DNA of 64,000 nucleotides from Rhynchopus sp. YZ270_cl-10 (GCA_964035575.1 OZ037861.1:1514337-1578336); one strand, 5' to 3'; counted from the stretch's first letter, positions 37,435 to 50,984 are shown. Made by a program: numbers and translations. Notes: generated by a model not told the origin, from the letters alone.

Positions 37435-38030
37435 GATTAGGGTGCGTGTGATGCTCCAATTTGCGATTCTGACCTCATAATGCATTCAGGAGCATCCAAA
37501 CATCCCATTTTCCCGTTAGTTTCCCATTTTTGACGATCTGGCTATTGCAGAATAGAGGTGAAAATGACATTTTGCTGGGTCATTTTCGCGAACTCGATTA
37601 GGACACTTCTGATGCTCTAATTTGCGGTTACAACCTCATAATGAATTCAGGAGCATCCGAATGACCCATTATCCCAACATTTTCACATTTTTGACGATTT
37701 TGCTATTGCGGAATATCCGGTGGAAAATCGGAAAATTCCATGTGTACTGTGTTTCACTGGGAGTAAGTGATTAGGACATGTGTGATGCTCCAATTTGCGG
37801 TTCCGACCTCATAATGGCTTCAGGAGCATCCAAACAACCCGTTTTCCCAACGTTTTCGCATTTTTGACCAGTTGGGCTGTTGCGGAATAGCAGGTAAAAA
37901 CGGTCATTTTGGCCACCTCGATTAGGGCACTTCTGATGCTCCAATCAAATCGTCCAACCTCATAATGCATTCAGGAGCACCCAAATAGCACATATTCCCG
38001 ACATTTTCGCCTTTTTGATCCTGTGTGAGC
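37435..38030 (+). repeat. ~162-bp spacer repeat array, unit B
   Basis: Copy of 8640-9235. Confidence 0.85.
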
Positions 38031-38072
38031 AATCCAGAACAACTTTCTGCTTCAGTAAAAAAAAAGTAAAAA

Positions 38073-38191
38073 GGATTCAAGCACCCGGACTTCCCAGCTG
38101 GTCACCCACGCCAGTACTATCCAGGCCTGCTGGTGCTTAACTTCTCAAATCAGGCGGGATGAGGTGTATTCACCAGAGTATGGCCGAATCC
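38073..38191 (-). rRNA. 5S ribosomal RNA, unit B (1 of 4)
   Basis: Copy of 9278-9396. Confidence 0.95.
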
Positions 38192-38275
38192 AATACTGAG
38201 TAATGGTGGACAACATGTGAATGGGTTGCTTGTGACCTAACAACGAACCAGAAATAGAACAGCGAACAAAAAACA

Positions 38276-38348
38276 AGGCACTAGAGGGGATCGAACCCTC
38301 GACCTCTCGCTTACTGGGCGAGCGCTCTAACCACTGAGCTATAGCGCC
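38276..38348 (-). tRNA. tRNA-Thr(AGT), unit B
   Basis: Copy of 9481-9553, C33. Confidence 0.94.
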
Positions 38349-38468
38349 ATGCTTTCTCTCCATCTTCTTTTCTTTGAAGGGGGTCTTTTGAAATGTACAG
38401 AACACGCATCAAAAATTTCCTTCACACCTCCGCAACGGTGAAAAAATTTTAACGAAGAAGCCTAGTAA

Positions 38469-38550
38469 GGCGAGGTGGCCGAGTGGTCTAAGGCGCTACG
38501 TTCAGGTCGTAGTCTCTTCGGGGGCGTGAGTTCAAACCTCACCCTCGTCA
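38469..38550 (+). tRNA. tRNA-Leu(CAG), unit B
   Basis: Copy of 9674-9755. Confidence 0.95.
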
Positions 38551-38627
38551 CTTTTTCTTCGTTGTGTGATCATCTAAAACCTATTTCCGCCCAAAGCTTG
38601 TTGTTTTATAGAAGCATCATAATTGTG

Positions 38628-38699
38628 GGGCTCTTAGCTCAGTGGAAGAGCGCCCGTTCCGCATACGGGAGGCCGAGAGTTCGAACCTCTCAGGGTCCA
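38628..38699 (+). tRNA. tRNA-Ala(CGC), unit B
   Basis: Copy of 9833-9904, C33. Confidence 0.95.
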
Positions 38700-38773
38700 C
38701 AGTTTTTTTTCTGATTTGTTTCCTCCTGTGTAAATTGGTTCTCAGAGCTTTCACACCTTGCTCCCTAAAATGT

Positions 38774-38845
38774 GGCTGTTTAGCTCAGTGGTAGAGCACA
38801 TCATCCGTAATGATGGGGTCGTGGGTTCAATCCCCACAGCGGCCT
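38774..38845 (+). tRNA. tRNA-Thr(CGT), unit B
   Basis: Copy of 9979-10050, C33. Confidence 0.93.
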
Positions 38846-38954
38846 AGGTTTTTTTCAGAGCTTTCCTTTCAGACCTTTACAACCTAACTTGGGGTTTGTG
38901 GGTTTGCGGTCACTGGTGCACACATGGCCTGTGGACGGGCAGGGGCAAAAAAAA

Positions 38955-39286
38955 TTGGGTGCTTGCGTTGTGTGCTGGATCGGGACCACCAGTAAACTGG
39001 CAGCCCCACATCCAGTTCTAATATTTGAAGTGTGAAATAGAACGCAATCGGAAGATTAGTTTACACGAATGTAAGAATAATATCGTCATGGTAATATTCT
39101 GTACAGATTGTACGGGATTTACTATCATATGAGAGTAGTCCGTCGCAGGCCACATCGGGCCCGCAAACATGACCGGTCTTCACACAAAATTGTAAAAGAA
39201 TTTTCTCAGAAGAAATGTCTTTTTCAAGTTTTTGTTGTTGCTGAACGAGTTGTTTGGTTTCGAAGTAGCACACTAACTTAGCACCC
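38955..39286 (-). ncRNA. ncRNA-A copy 1, unit B
   Basis: Copy of 10160-10491; its PSE-B is at 39310-39345. Confidence 0.8.
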
Positions 39287-39396
39287 AAACATACAGCAAA
39301 CATCGGAATACAAGACAGGGTCGTCTTGTTGGAGATGGGTCAGGGTCTGGACATCCTCAAAACCACACACCTAACACAACAGAAGAAAAGTAAAAA

Positions 39397-39515
39397 GGAT
39401 TCAAGCACCCGGACTTCCCAGCTGGTCACCCACGCCAGTACTATCCAGGCCTGCTGGTGCTTAACTTCTCAAATCAGGCGGGATGAGGTGTATTCACCAG
39501 AGTATGGCCGAATCC
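39397..39515 (-). rRNA. 5S ribosomal RNA, unit B (2 of 4)
   Basis: Copy of 10602-10720. A 5S fragment follows at 39567-39627 and a tRNA-like relic at 39720-39775, as in unit A. Confidence 0.95.
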
Positions 39516-39834
39516 AATAATAGGTCTGGATAGAAAAGCTGGGAAGACTTATTAACAGTCCGTATTTACCTGAGAAGTTAGACACCTCTAAGCCTGGATA
39601 GTACTGGCGTGGGTGACCAACTGGATAAATACACCGAAAAATAGATTTAAATTGTCAGACCGGTTCTTAGCTGTGCGCATCCATAAAAAACTAAAAAAAT
39701 ACTTGCGTCAGAAAATCCTAGTGTGTTGTACCGTGGTCCGAAATTCTTTCGGTCCCGGGTTCAACACCTGAGACGAATAATATATTTTGGTTTTTCCAGA
39801 TTTTTCTCATTTTTTTGTCTCCTCACTCTTTCTG

Positions 39835-41327
39835 AGGATCTTCAAAATTGTCAAAAGTGAGAAATTTTTGGGAAAATGGCATATTTAGGGGCTCTTGAAT
39901 CCATTATGAGGTCAGATGAATCAATCTGAGCATCACACATATCCTAATAGACAAAATGTCCGTTTATCAAAATACCTGAAAATGCCTCTTTATCCTATCT
40001 AAGGATGTCAGAAACCCTCAAAAGTGCAAAAATCTTGGGAATACAGGGTTTTTGGGCCATTCTGAATCATTGCGGGGTCGGACGATTTGATTGGAGCATC
40101 AGAAGTGTCCTAATCGGTAAAATGTCGCAAAATTGTGGGCAAAATGCCTTTATACCCTATCTAAGCAATTAGAATATGCTCGAAAATGCAAAAATCTTGG
40201 GTATATGGGGTTTTTGGGCACATCTGAGTTCATTGCGGGGTCGCACGATCAAATTAGAGCATCACATAATGTCTAGAATTTTACCTGTGTAACAAATACC
40301 TGTATTTTGGTGTAAAATGCATACAACCATATCTGAATACCTCAAATGTGCACGAAAATGAAGAAATCTTGGGTATATAGGGTTTTTGGGCCAATCTGAG
40401 TCAATTGCGGGGTCGCACTATCAGATCCGAGCATCACACAATACCTAGAATTTCAACTATGCAACAAACATGTCTATTTTGGGGAAAATGGCTTATAACC
40501 ATATGTAAGTAGCTTAAAAATGCTCGAAAATGCAAAAATCTTGGGAATATGGGGTTTTTGGGCACATCTGAGTTCATTGCGGGGTCGTACGATCAGATCC
40601 GAGTATCACACAATGTCTAGAATTTCAAATATGCAACAAACACCTGTATTTTGGTGTAAAATGCATATAACCATATCTGAATGTCTCAAATACGCACGAA
40701 AATGAAGAAATCCTGGGAATATAGGGTTTTTGGGCACAATCTGAGTCAATTGCGGGGTCGTACGATCAGATCCGAGTATCACACAATGTCTAGAATTTCA
40801 ATTATGCAACAAACACCTGTATTTTGGGTAAAATGACTAATAATCATATGGAAATGTCTCAAATATGCACGAAAATGCAAAAATCTTGGGTATATGGGGT
40901 TTTTGGGCACTTTTGAGTCAATTGCGGGGTCGCACGATCAGATTAGAGCATCACATAATGTCTCAAATTTTACAGGTGCAACAAACACCTGTATTTTGGT
41001 GTAAAATGCATATAACCATATCTAAATACCTCAAATATGCACGAAAATGCATAAATCTTGGGAATATAGGGTTTTTGGGCCAATCTGAGTCAATTGCGGG
41101 GTTGCACGGTCAAATCCGAGTATCAGGCCCTCTCTACAACTTAGCTGGTGCTCAAACATTGGGGTTACAGGCAAATTTACCTGTACACAGGCATATGACC
41201 TCTGTACGAACCTTATTTTCACTCTAAAATGCATTTTTCTTGGGTATATGGGGTATTTGAGCACATCTGAGTCAATTGCGGGGTCGTACGGTCAGATCCG
41301 AGCATCACACAATGTCTAACTGAGAAA
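39835..41327 (-). repeat. ~162-173-bp spacer repeat array, unit B, one unit longer
   Basis: Copy of 11040-12360 with one extra 173-bp unit around 40626-40798 and one base fewer near 40066. Otherwise the same. Confidence 0.85.
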
Positions 41328-41342
41328 TATTTTGAAAAAAGT

Positions 41343-42127
41343 CGATTTTTTGGTCAAAATATTTTTCACAGAAAATCGAATTTTACTATTAAGATTGGCT
41401 TTGGGCATGACCCAGTAAGGTTACTATGGGCCCCATGGGACATATACACCCGAATACCAGGCCGTATTTTCAAAAAGTTGATAATCCCAGTATATGGTAT
41501 GGCCCTGTGGTACGAAATTTTTGGCCGAAAAAATCGACCAAAAAATCGTCATTTTTCGGGGTCACGGTGACAAAAAGTTGCATTTTTTCACGAAAAATGG
41601 TCGGAATGTGACTTGAATGGGCTCTAATGGGTATATTATGCACATAACATACCTAAATTATGTCGATATTTCACCGGCGGAGCCGAAAAAATCGATTTTC
41701 AGGGTGTGCAAAACTGTAAAAATGACGAAAATCGGAAAAATGACGATTTTTTGGTCAAAATATTTTTCACAGAAAATCGAATTTTACTATTAAGATTGGC
41801 TTTGGGCATGACCCAGTAAGGTTACTATGGGCCCCATGGGACATATACACCCGAATACCAGGCCGTATTTTCAAAAAGTTGATAATCCCAGTATATGGTA
41901 TGGCCCTGTGGTACGAAATTTTTGGCCGAAAAAATCGACCAAAAAATCGTCATTTTTCGGGGTCACGGTGACAAAAAGTTGCATTTTTTCACGAAAAATG
42001 GTCGGAATGTGACTTGAATGGGCTCTAATGGGTATATTATGCACATAACATACCTAAATTATGTCGATATTTCACCGGCGGAGCCGAAAAAATCGATTTT
42101 CAGGGTGTGCAAAACTGTAAAAATCAC
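41343..42127 (+). repeat. 401-bp tandem duplication, unit B
   Basis: Copy of 12376-13160. Confidence 0.9.
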
Positions 42128-45100
42128 CAAAATCCCAAAAATCACGATTTTTTTTGAAAAATATTTTTTTCAAAAAAATCGATTTTAAAATATTGGTTTG
42201 GCTTGTGCGGGGACCTGAATCTGGGGCAACATACCCTGTGGGACATACTGGGCCCGATGCAAGGCCGATTTTTCAAAAATATGGTTGCCCCGGTAGACGG
42301 TATGGCCCTGCAGGTCAGTGCATCGGGCCAAAAATCATGAAAAAATCATGATTTTGGGGTCTGGCACCCCATGGGCACATATATCTGGGGGTGTGAAATA
42401 TGCATGGAATCGACCGATTGGGGGTGTTATAGGTCCTGGGGGCCCACATGGGCCATATTTCACGCTATTGGGTCACGGGAAAGTGATTTTGACATTTTTT
42501 CATCGATTTTAGCTGTGAGAACCCTTCAAAAACACTGATTTTGGGGTGTTTCTGAGACGGTACGCTATACCCAGGGTCATATTAGGTATTAGTCCGGTCG
42601 ACTTTTTGAAAAAACGACCCCGCAATGGACTCAGGGGTGCCAGATAGTGTATATGCACCAGAATGGATTCACGGGAAAAGTCAAAATTGGGTGTCAGATA
42701 CATGCTGCCATAAGTGACGAATTTCAAAAGTTGAGATTTTTCGAAAATCAGGGTTCAGTACACGCTGTACCCAATCCTGGGGGCCAAAATTTTCAACTTT
42801 TTGAAAAAACGGGCGGTATATGGCCCTAAAGTGTCAAAATGAGTTAATTGCGACCTCGGACGGCCTCCGGAGATGAGTAGAAGTTTATTTACTGAAAAAA
42901 AAAGTCAAAACACAGGCAAAATCCCACCTTCCACAGGTACAGTCAAAACTTTTATCCAGATCTCATGTTTTTTCAAAAAATTTTAAATTGTTTTTATGAC
43001 TAACACCTCCGAAATTTTTCCTGATAAGATGGAATATGGTCCTGTAGTAGTATGCAGTGTGTTTGCAGGCAAAAATTTGCATTTTCTCGCCCCAGACATA
43101 TTTTTATACATAAAAGTGCATAAAGGGACCCCTGACCCCAAAATCCGGGTTCCAGCTTTTTGAAGGGGTCACCCTACAGGCCACCTCAAAAAGTTGGCCC
43201 GTAGGGCCAACTTTTTGAAAAAACGGGGTTGCGATGTGTCCTGGGGGCCCGAAGGGCCCCCAGGACACATCGCTGGGAAAAAAATATTAGGTTTTTTGGG
43301 GTCTATATAGGGTTGCTGTGGGGGTCACATGGCCGAAAAATGGCCATTTTTGGCCTATTTTTGGCCATTTTTTTAAGGTAAAAAATCCACTTTTTTTTTG
43401 TACATCCCCTTGCCCCCGGTAAAATTTACCAAACATATGGCCCTGTTGGACATACTGGGCCCATGAGTCGGTCGCTGGATCACCAAACTAGTTGCCCTAT
43501 TTGCTAAAATCATGTTTTCAGGGTCAAAAATAGGGTGTTTTTTAGGGTCAAAAATAGGGTGTTTTTCAGGGGTATGTTAACCACGTATGTGTCTTAGGGA
43601 CCAAATTTTCCAGGAATGTGAACCAATCGGGTCGCAATGGGTCCAGGGGGCCCGGAGGGCCCCCATGCAGGGAAAATTTGCAACAATCCTGGGCAATGCT
43701 GGGGGCCGATAGGGTGTGCCTATACACGTGTTTTTACGTGTTTTTGGGCACTTTTCAGGATTTTCGAAAATTTTTGCAACACCAAAATCAAAAATTTCGG
43801 TCTAGGAGGCCCATATCTGGAAAAAATCGATATTCCAATGGCCTCATTGGGACATATTGGGCCCAGGACCCTATTTTCAGGTCCCAGGAAAAGCCAAAAC
43901 AATAAAAAAAATAGCTCAGGCGACCCCCAAAAATAGGCGAAAAACAGCCATTTTTAGGGTGTTTTTTAGGGGTATTTTTACACACACAAATTGTTTACCA
44001 TAGCACACCCCCAGGCTGCCTCAAAATTTTATCTTTATTTGATTTTTCCAACCCACATAGGGGTATTGGAGGCACAACTTTCACCAAGCCTGGGGAATTC
44101 GGCACTGCACACACACAACTGAAAAAGGCAAAAATCACCTGTTTTTCAAGGTGTCGCAGGGTAAATGTTGTTCCTTAAAAACCAAATTTTTTCTAAAAAA
44201 TCGGCCCTGCGGGTGAAAAAACGACACTATGGGGGGTATTCCAGGGTGTGGGGGCCCCAAAAATCCGGTTTAAGACCACGAGAGGGTCCGAATACACACC
44301 TGAGAAGGTCCCGGGGAGTAAAAAAATGGCCATTTTTGGGGGGTCAAAATCTCACTTTTTGGGGGGATGTTTGTATACCCAGTACCGACCCACTAGCTGG
44401 GATGCCCAACTTTTCGCGAATATGGGGGCCCGTAGGGCCCCCGGGGCCCAGGGGGCCCAAAATATCGTGTTGCAGATGCCAGGAGAACATGTTTCAATAT
44501 TTTGGATACATTTTTCCATAGGGTCATTTTCAAAAGCACTGATTTTAGGGGTATTGAGCGAGGTACCCATACCCATGGGTTATCCTATATATTAGTTTTC
44601 ACTCGGATGTGAAAAAACGATGTCGCAATGGATTCAGGGGGCCCAAATAGGGTATATGGCCCAGGAAATTTTCAAAAAGTTGACCCAACCAGGTATACAG
44701 GCATACAAGCCGGTAGGTCAACAGATAGGGTGTTTTCCGCACCCAAAATATGGGGTCATGACCATGTGGGTCAGACCTGAATTGATAAATGTTTCGCACA
44801 GGTTTTCGCGAATACCCCCTCTATTCCGAATGCGCTACAAGAGTTTTAAATTTTAGGCTATTTAGATTCACTTTTAAAAACAAAATGGGTCTCCAGAACA
44901 CACATGAGGTTCAACATGTACCTCTACAGAAACCTTGGTTTTGGTCGGATTTTGAGGCCAATTTTTGGGTTCCCACCAATTTCCTAGGGTATACTGGGAT
45001 ATTGCCCGTGTGTCCAAAAGTGATTTTTGGGGCCTTAGGACCCCGGAGAATCCATTTAACGGTCGTTTTTGCACCGGAAAGACCTATCTAGTACCCAAAA

Positions 45101-45181
45101 ATCGAATTTTCATATTTTTGAAAAAGTGACCAAAAATCGACTTTTTTTGGTAACATTGTATGGCATAAATTATTCTACATA
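42128..45181. repeat. Gene-free old-repeat tract, unit B
   Basis: Copy of 13161-16214; no gene seen. Confidence 0.6.
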
Positions 45182-45787
45182 ATGTGTGATGCTTGAATAA
45201 AAACTTACGACCCCATAATGTACTCGGAACTCACCCATGTAATTGTTGAGAAAAAAAAACTTTCCGAAAAAATGAAATTTCAACCCGAATATGCACATTT
45301 GGGTCATTTTACGGCTATGTAGGTCATTTTGTATGTGTTTTTCGATTATATAGGTGATTAGGATATGTGTGATGCTCAGATTAAATCGTAAGACCCCGCA
45401 ATTGACTCAAATGTGCCCAAAAACCCTATATACCCAAGATTATTAACTTTTCCAGCATATTGGACATCCTTAGGTATGGTTATAAGCCATGATACGGCTA
45501 TTGCTGGAAAAATAGCCATAAATTGTGGTTGGTATTGATTTCAGAAATTATGTGATGCTTAGATCATGCCATAGACGCTTTTAATGGATTCATATGAGCT
45601 CATACTACCCATATACCCCTTCAGAAGCCCCTTTTGACTCTTATGAATATCCTTATATAGGCTTCCACTTGTGCAGAACCTTCTCAGTGTACAAGATGTT
45701 AGGTACAAAAAAACCATCATATTTTTTACACTACTGGCATGCTTCCCAGGACACGTCTGTACTCAGAACGTTGTAGAGAAAAAAGGC

Positions 45788-45903
45788 AACCAACGATTTC
45801 TAAAGCTACAGTTTCTGTACTTCATTGGTATGGAAGCATGAAGATTATATCTTCTCACACAACTTTGTCAAACATGGCCAGTCTCGAAAGAGACTGGCCT
45901 TTT
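45788..45903 (+). ncRNA. Spliced-leader RNA, unit B gene 1
   Basis: Copy of 16821-16936; PSE-A at 45737-45749. Confidence 0.95.
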
Positions 45904-46158
45904 TTACGTTAGCATGATCGTCTTGTGCACCCCATTTTTATATCGCCTGCAAAACCATATTTGTGACACTTGTTCCCCTTCAGAAGCCACTGTTGACTCT
46001 GTCGAATATCCTTCTGTAGGATCACACTTAAGGATATTTTTATGTAGAACCTTCACAGTGACCAAGATGTCAGGTACGAAAAAGCAACCGTATTATAGAC
46101 ATTGGCAGAAGGCTTCCCAGAACAAGTGGGTACCTAGAACATTGTAGAGAAAAAGGGC

Positions 46159-46275
46159 AACCAACGATTTCTAAAGCTACAGTTTCTGTACTTCATTGGT
46201 ATGGAAGCATGAAGATTATATTCTTCACACAACTTTGTCAAAACATGGCCAGTTTCGAAAGAGACTGGCCTTTTT
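46159..46275 (+). ncRNA. Spliced-leader RNA, unit B gene 2
   Basis: Copy of 17192-17308; PSE-A at 46108-46120. Confidence 0.95.
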
Positions 46276-46577
46276 TACGTTAACATCACCTTGTGCAAAC
46301 CCAAAAAACACACATGATTCCCATGTTCTTCGAATATTTTGGTGATTAGGATATGTGTAATGCTCAGATTAAATTGTACGACCACGCAATTGACTCAAAT
46401 GAGCCCAAATATCCCGTATTCCCAAGATTTTTGGACTTTCGAGCACATTGGGCATCCTTAGGTATGTTTATAAGCCACTCTACGGCTATGTTAGAAAAAA
46501 AACCCACCATAATAATGATACATATGGCATGATTCCCAGAACATGTTGGCACTTAGAACATTGTAGAGAAAAAGGGC

Positions 46578-46694
46578 AACCAACGATTTCTAAAGCTACA
46601 GTTTCTGTACTTCATTGGTATGGAAGCATGAAGATTATTCTTCTCACACAACTTTGTCAAAACATGGCCAGTTTCGAAAGAGACTGGCCTTTTT
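46578..46694 (+). ncRNA. Spliced-leader RNA, unit B gene 3
   Basis: Copy of 17611-17727; PSE-A at 46527-46539. Confidence 0.95.
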
Positions 46695-46832
46695 TACGTT
46701 AACACGATCGTCTTGTGCACAAGAAGCAAAAAAACCCACACAACAACAGCAGAAGTTTAGAACCACATTCAGACCCTGACCCAACTCCAACAAGGGGCCC
46801 CTGTCTTGTCAACCACCTTGTGCATATATACT

Positions 46833-46937
46833 GGACCCCAGAAATGGGACATCCGTTAAAATTGGATCGATACAGAGAAGATTAGCATGGTCCCTGCGCA
46901 AGGATGACACGCATTAATCGAGAAAGTATCAACTTTT
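46833..46937 (+). ncRNA. U6: U6 snRNA, unit B
   Basis: Copy of 17866-17970; PSE-B at 46774-46809. Confidence 0.95.
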
Positions 46938-47156
46938 TTTTTGTCCCCCGGATCACACGTATTTTTTACACTGGTGTCTTCTTCATGCTTCCCAGACCAA
47001 CACATATGTGCAGACATACCCATCACCCACAGGTGGCAAGTGGCAGGCTGCAGTAACCCATTGAAATATTGGTTTCAAAAAACGACCATATGCTTTATGC
47101 TACTGGCATGCTTCCCTGAGCATATACATGTCGAAAGCTGTGTAGAGAAAAAGAGC

Positions 47157-47273
47157 AACCAACGATTTCTAAAGCTACAGTTTCTGTACTTCATTGGTAT
47201 GGAAGCATGAAGATTACTCTTCTCACACAACTTTGTCAAAACATGGCCGGTTTCGAAAGAGACTGGCCTTTTT
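47157..47273 (+). ncRNA. Spliced-leader RNA, unit B gene 4
   Basis: Copy of 18190-18306; PSE-A at 47106-47118. Confidence 0.95.
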
Positions 47274-47421
47274 TACGTTAGCATGATTGTCTTTGTGTGT
47301 CTTTGTGCAAAGCAAAAAAAAAACACACACAAGAAGTGAGGATCTTCAAAACCACGTTTTTGACCTGACCCACCTCCAACTAGACAACCCTGTCTTGTAT
47401 TCCTACAATATGGTATCTATT

Positions 47422-47730
47422 GAGCCGGGATGTGTTGGCTGCATCCTGAAACCCCTAGCTTCTGGGGGGGCAAGCTTCTCCAGAACTGGGCACTCTTTGA
47501 GGTGGACCAAAGGCACCTTCAACTTCTGTGTTGATGTGTTGTCCGTGTTAGTCTACTGTCCTGTTTGCGGCCTTGGTGTAAACCAGGGCAACAATCAGAG
47601 TGAAATGGGGTGAACCGGGCCAGGCTGGTCTCACAGAGCAGCTCATAACTCCTGCAGTGGACAGTTCAAGGATCGCAGCACAGAGCAGAGTGAGGGTGTT
47701 TCCAACTCAATGGCTTGAACTGGAGAAGCG
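47422..47730 (+). ncRNA. 7SL RNA, unit B
   Basis: Copy of 18455-18763; PSE-B at 47364-47398. Confidence 0.93.
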
Positions 47731-47898
47731 TTTCTTTTTTACATTTTTCCATGTGAACATTGTTTCCACATCACCATACACATGTGTTGTTGATACACCC
47801 CACCACGTTGCCCAGACCATTCCTACCCACATTATTCACCACAAGTGGCATGTTTACCAGCACATGTTGGTGCTTAGAGCAATGTTAAGAAAAAGGGC

Positions 47899-48017
47899 AA
47901 CCAACGATTTCTAAAGCTACAGTTTCTGTACTTCATTGGTATGGAAGCATGAAGATTATATTCTTCTCACACAACTTTGTCAAACATGGCCAGCCTCGAA
48001 AGAGACTGGCCTTTTTT
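47899..48017 (+). ncRNA. Spliced-leader RNA, unit B gene 5
   Basis: Copy of 18932-19050; PSE-A at 47848-47860. Confidence 0.93.
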
Positions 48018-48142
48018 ACGTCACCATGAGAAAAAACATTCACACATATGATGCATGTACAAAGTGCACAGGTGTGTGTGTCACCCTGACCCACCTCCAA
48101 CAAGACAACCCTGTCTTGTTTTCCCATACTCTCCCTATGTTT

Positions 48143-48467
48143 GGGTGCTAAGTTAGTGTGCTACTTCGAAACCAAACAACTCGTTCAGCAACAGCTAAAA
48201 CTTGAAAAGACCTTTCTTATCAGAAAATTCTTTACAATTTTTATGATGTGTCCTGCTGTGGGCCTGATATGGCCCAAGGCGGAACCACTTTCATATGATG
48301 TAAATCCCGTACGTTCGTACAGAATATTACCCATGATGATTATTCTTACATTAGCGTGTAACACTAATTCTGACTGCGTTCTATTTCACACTTCAAATAT
48401 TAGAACTGGATGTGGGGCTGCCAGTTTACTGGTGGTCCCGATCCAGCACACAACGCAAGCACCCTTT
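48143..48467 (+). ncRNA. ncRNA-A copy 2, unit B
   Basis: Copy of 19176-19500; PSE-B at 48084-48119. Confidence 0.8.
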
Positions 48468-48584
48468 TTTATATTACCCCACCCAGTACCCCCCCTGTGT
48501 CTGTGTTGTTGCCTAAAAAAGCATCACCTTTTACAGGCTTCCTTGTGGGGAGTGTTCGGTCAAGTGATAGTGATGAAGAAGGAC

Positions 48585-48649
48585 AGGGGCGAGTTTTCTC
48601 GTGAAATGCTTTGAAGCCTCTGACATTGAGAGGCTCGCTCCGACCTCTG
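48585..48649 (+). ncRNA. Candidate ncRNA-C, unit B
   Basis: Copy of 19618-19682. Confidence 0.4.
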
Positions 48650-48793
48650 TTTTTAATAACCCTTACCGGTAACCACTGTGTATGTATGGTATGTATGGTA
48701 TGTATGATATGTTGCCTTTGTGTGTTTGTTTTTGTTTTGTTAAAAAAGAGGGTATGCCACTCCTGGATGTTGTGCAGCTCCAGGGCAACATGT

Positions 48794-48937
48794 GTGAACG
48801 GACCAGGTTGCCCTGGCGACCCGTCACCCCAATGAGAAATTGCGTTAATATCATCAGTGCACAAGGCACTGTATCAGATATTAAGCTGATAAGAACAGAT
48901 AATACACTTGATCTTAGCCAAAAGGCCGAGAAGGTAT
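48794..48937 (-). ncRNA. U2: U2 snRNA, unit B
   Basis: Copy of 19827-19970; PSE-A at 48977-48989. Confidence 0.95.
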
Positions 48938-49085
48938 GACTTCTTTTTAGTCCATACCAAATTCGACACCCATGTACAGGGAAGCATGATGATGATCAAT
49001 ATTACTAGGAAACAACAAGGCAAACAGATTACACACCCATGTCACAGGGAAGTGAGCGAAGGTGATGATCAATCGTAGTAAAAAC

Positions 49086-49229
49086 AAGGCCGCCGAAGCA
49101 GCTACACAAATTGCCAATGTGGCAACGCCGAAGCGGCCCATGGCGGGAATTGGGTAGTTTTCAACCAGCAATCTCTCCACAGCGTCCCTATTTGGTCATT
49201 GCTTATGGAATTATCCCGAGCGCAAGAAT
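49086..49229 (-). ncRNA. U4: U4 snRNA, unit B
   Basis: Copy of 20119-20262; PSE-A at 49268-49280. Confidence 0.92.
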
Positions 49230-49750
49230 ACCTCCTTTTCTCCCAGTCGTGTCACAAAGCTATGTCAACAGGGAAGCGTGTTGGGGTGGTAACATAAAGA
49301 CACCACGTAAAGCTAACACACCAGAACTACCACCACCAATGTGCCTCCCTGTAGACATCTGTGCAGCCGATAGGTGGAACAAACAAGGGCAAGACTGTAC
49401 TCTACACAGGATCTGTTTTTGAGTGCATTCGTGTTGAAGATTGTTTTCTTCGGCACAAGACCAAAGCTGGATGATGACATAGGTTGGGCATGTGCAGCAT
49501 GAGCACTTGCGATGATTGTCACATACTTCTTGTATTGTTTTGTCTCTCCCCTGTATGGCGCAGGGAAGAGTACCAGGCACAGCCCTTCCACTTACAGCTT
49601 GTTTTTAAGAAAAACCTCAAAAAAGGCTTCACATTACTTTTTTCACCTTCAAGGACATCTTGATCAATCAAGAAGTTACCACACTATCCTCGCTCTCAAC
49701 ATGCTTCCATGTGTAGCAAAGTGCATACAGCAATAGAACAAAACAGAGCC

Positions 49751-49867
49751 ATATCACGGTTCTTGCCCATATCGAACTCATCTTTCGCCTTTTACTAAAG
49801 ATGACCGTGGGTAAGAGCCACTAAGTGAAAGCATAATTTTTGAAGGGGCCTTTGTGTCTCATCTGTT
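49751..49867 (+). ncRNA. U5: U5 snRNA, unit B
   Basis: Copy of 20784-20900; PSE-A at 49699-49711. Confidence 0.93.
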
Positions 49868-49937
49868 TTTAAGTCTTGACAACCACTACGCTTCCCTGAA
49901 GGTGTTGGAGTTTCGCATGTTGTTAAACTCAGCTAGA

Positions 49938-50098
49938 GGTTACATACCTTACTGGTGTCTGACCTGATCAACAAGGGCGTCGACACACCAGTGGCCCTTG
50001 CATTGCACTGCGCAGGGGATACTGGTGGCACTAGCTTCGGCTGGCTTGCACAGTGAAATTTTTGACAGCGGCGGTGCTGTGCTTTGCACAAACCCGCC
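49938..50098 (+). ncRNA. U1: U1 snRNA, unit B
   Basis: Copy of 20971-21131; PSE-A at 49887-49899. Confidence 0.88.
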
Positions 50099-50383
50099 TT
50101 TTTAAACAAACAAACCAAAACAAACGTGATCACACAAACCATCATGTTACCCAGTAAACCCAGTAAACCCAGCACACTGGTCTAGAGGGATCGACCACTG
50201 AGTGGTGACCTGTGAGCACACAGGCACCTGCTCCGATGCAGTAGTGCAGCGCACTAAGTGCTGTGCTAAGGACTGGCCAAACTTGTTAAACCTGCTGACC
50301 CACAAACCGGTTTTCACAACCGAAGCAAAAACAAGCTCAGAAATAAAAAGCTCTTCAAAGGTTTTCGAACCTGACTCAGTATT

Positions 50384-50502
50384 GGATTCGGCCATACTCT
50401 GGTGAATACACCTCATCCCGCCTGATTTGAGAAGTTAAGCACCAGCAGGCCTGGATAGTACTGGCGTGGGTGACCAGCTGGGAAGTCCGGGTGCTTGAAT
50501 CC
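50384..50502 (+). rRNA. 5S ribosomal RNA, unit B (3 of 4)
   Basis: Copy of 21417-21535. Confidence 0.95.
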
Positions 50503-50607
50503 TTTTTGCTTTTCTTCCGTGTTGGTGTGTGGTTTTAGGACATCCAGACCCTGACCCACCTCCAACAAGACAACCCTGTCTTGTATCCCTGTGTTTGTTG
50601 CACTATC

Positions 50608-50984
50608 CAGAGAGCAGAAATGAGGGGAGACTACACCACCGACGGTGCTTCAGCCTACAGGAGCATGCTGGAATGTGAATGCTGCATGACAGCATTCACA
50701 ATTTCACCTTTGGTGAGATGGAGATGAGCGCAAAGGTGCAAAAATGCACAACAAAAACTGAGGAAGAGGCATCCATACTCCCCAGAAGGGACGTGCGCAC
50801 CTGCAGCCAAAAATTCTCCTGTGCTTAATATCATGCGCGCTGGGGATGCCGAAATAGCTAAACTGTTGCAAGAAGTGGGACTAATTCCCAGGCAGTTGCC
50901 CTGTACAACATGCAAGTCCACAATGCCAGAAACACTGTACTGGACACCAAGATACTCCAAGAAGATCGCAAACTGGCCTTATTT
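50608..50984 (+). ncRNA. Candidate ncRNA-B, unit B
   Basis: Copy of 21641-22017; PSE-B at 50549-50584. Confidence 0.5.
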
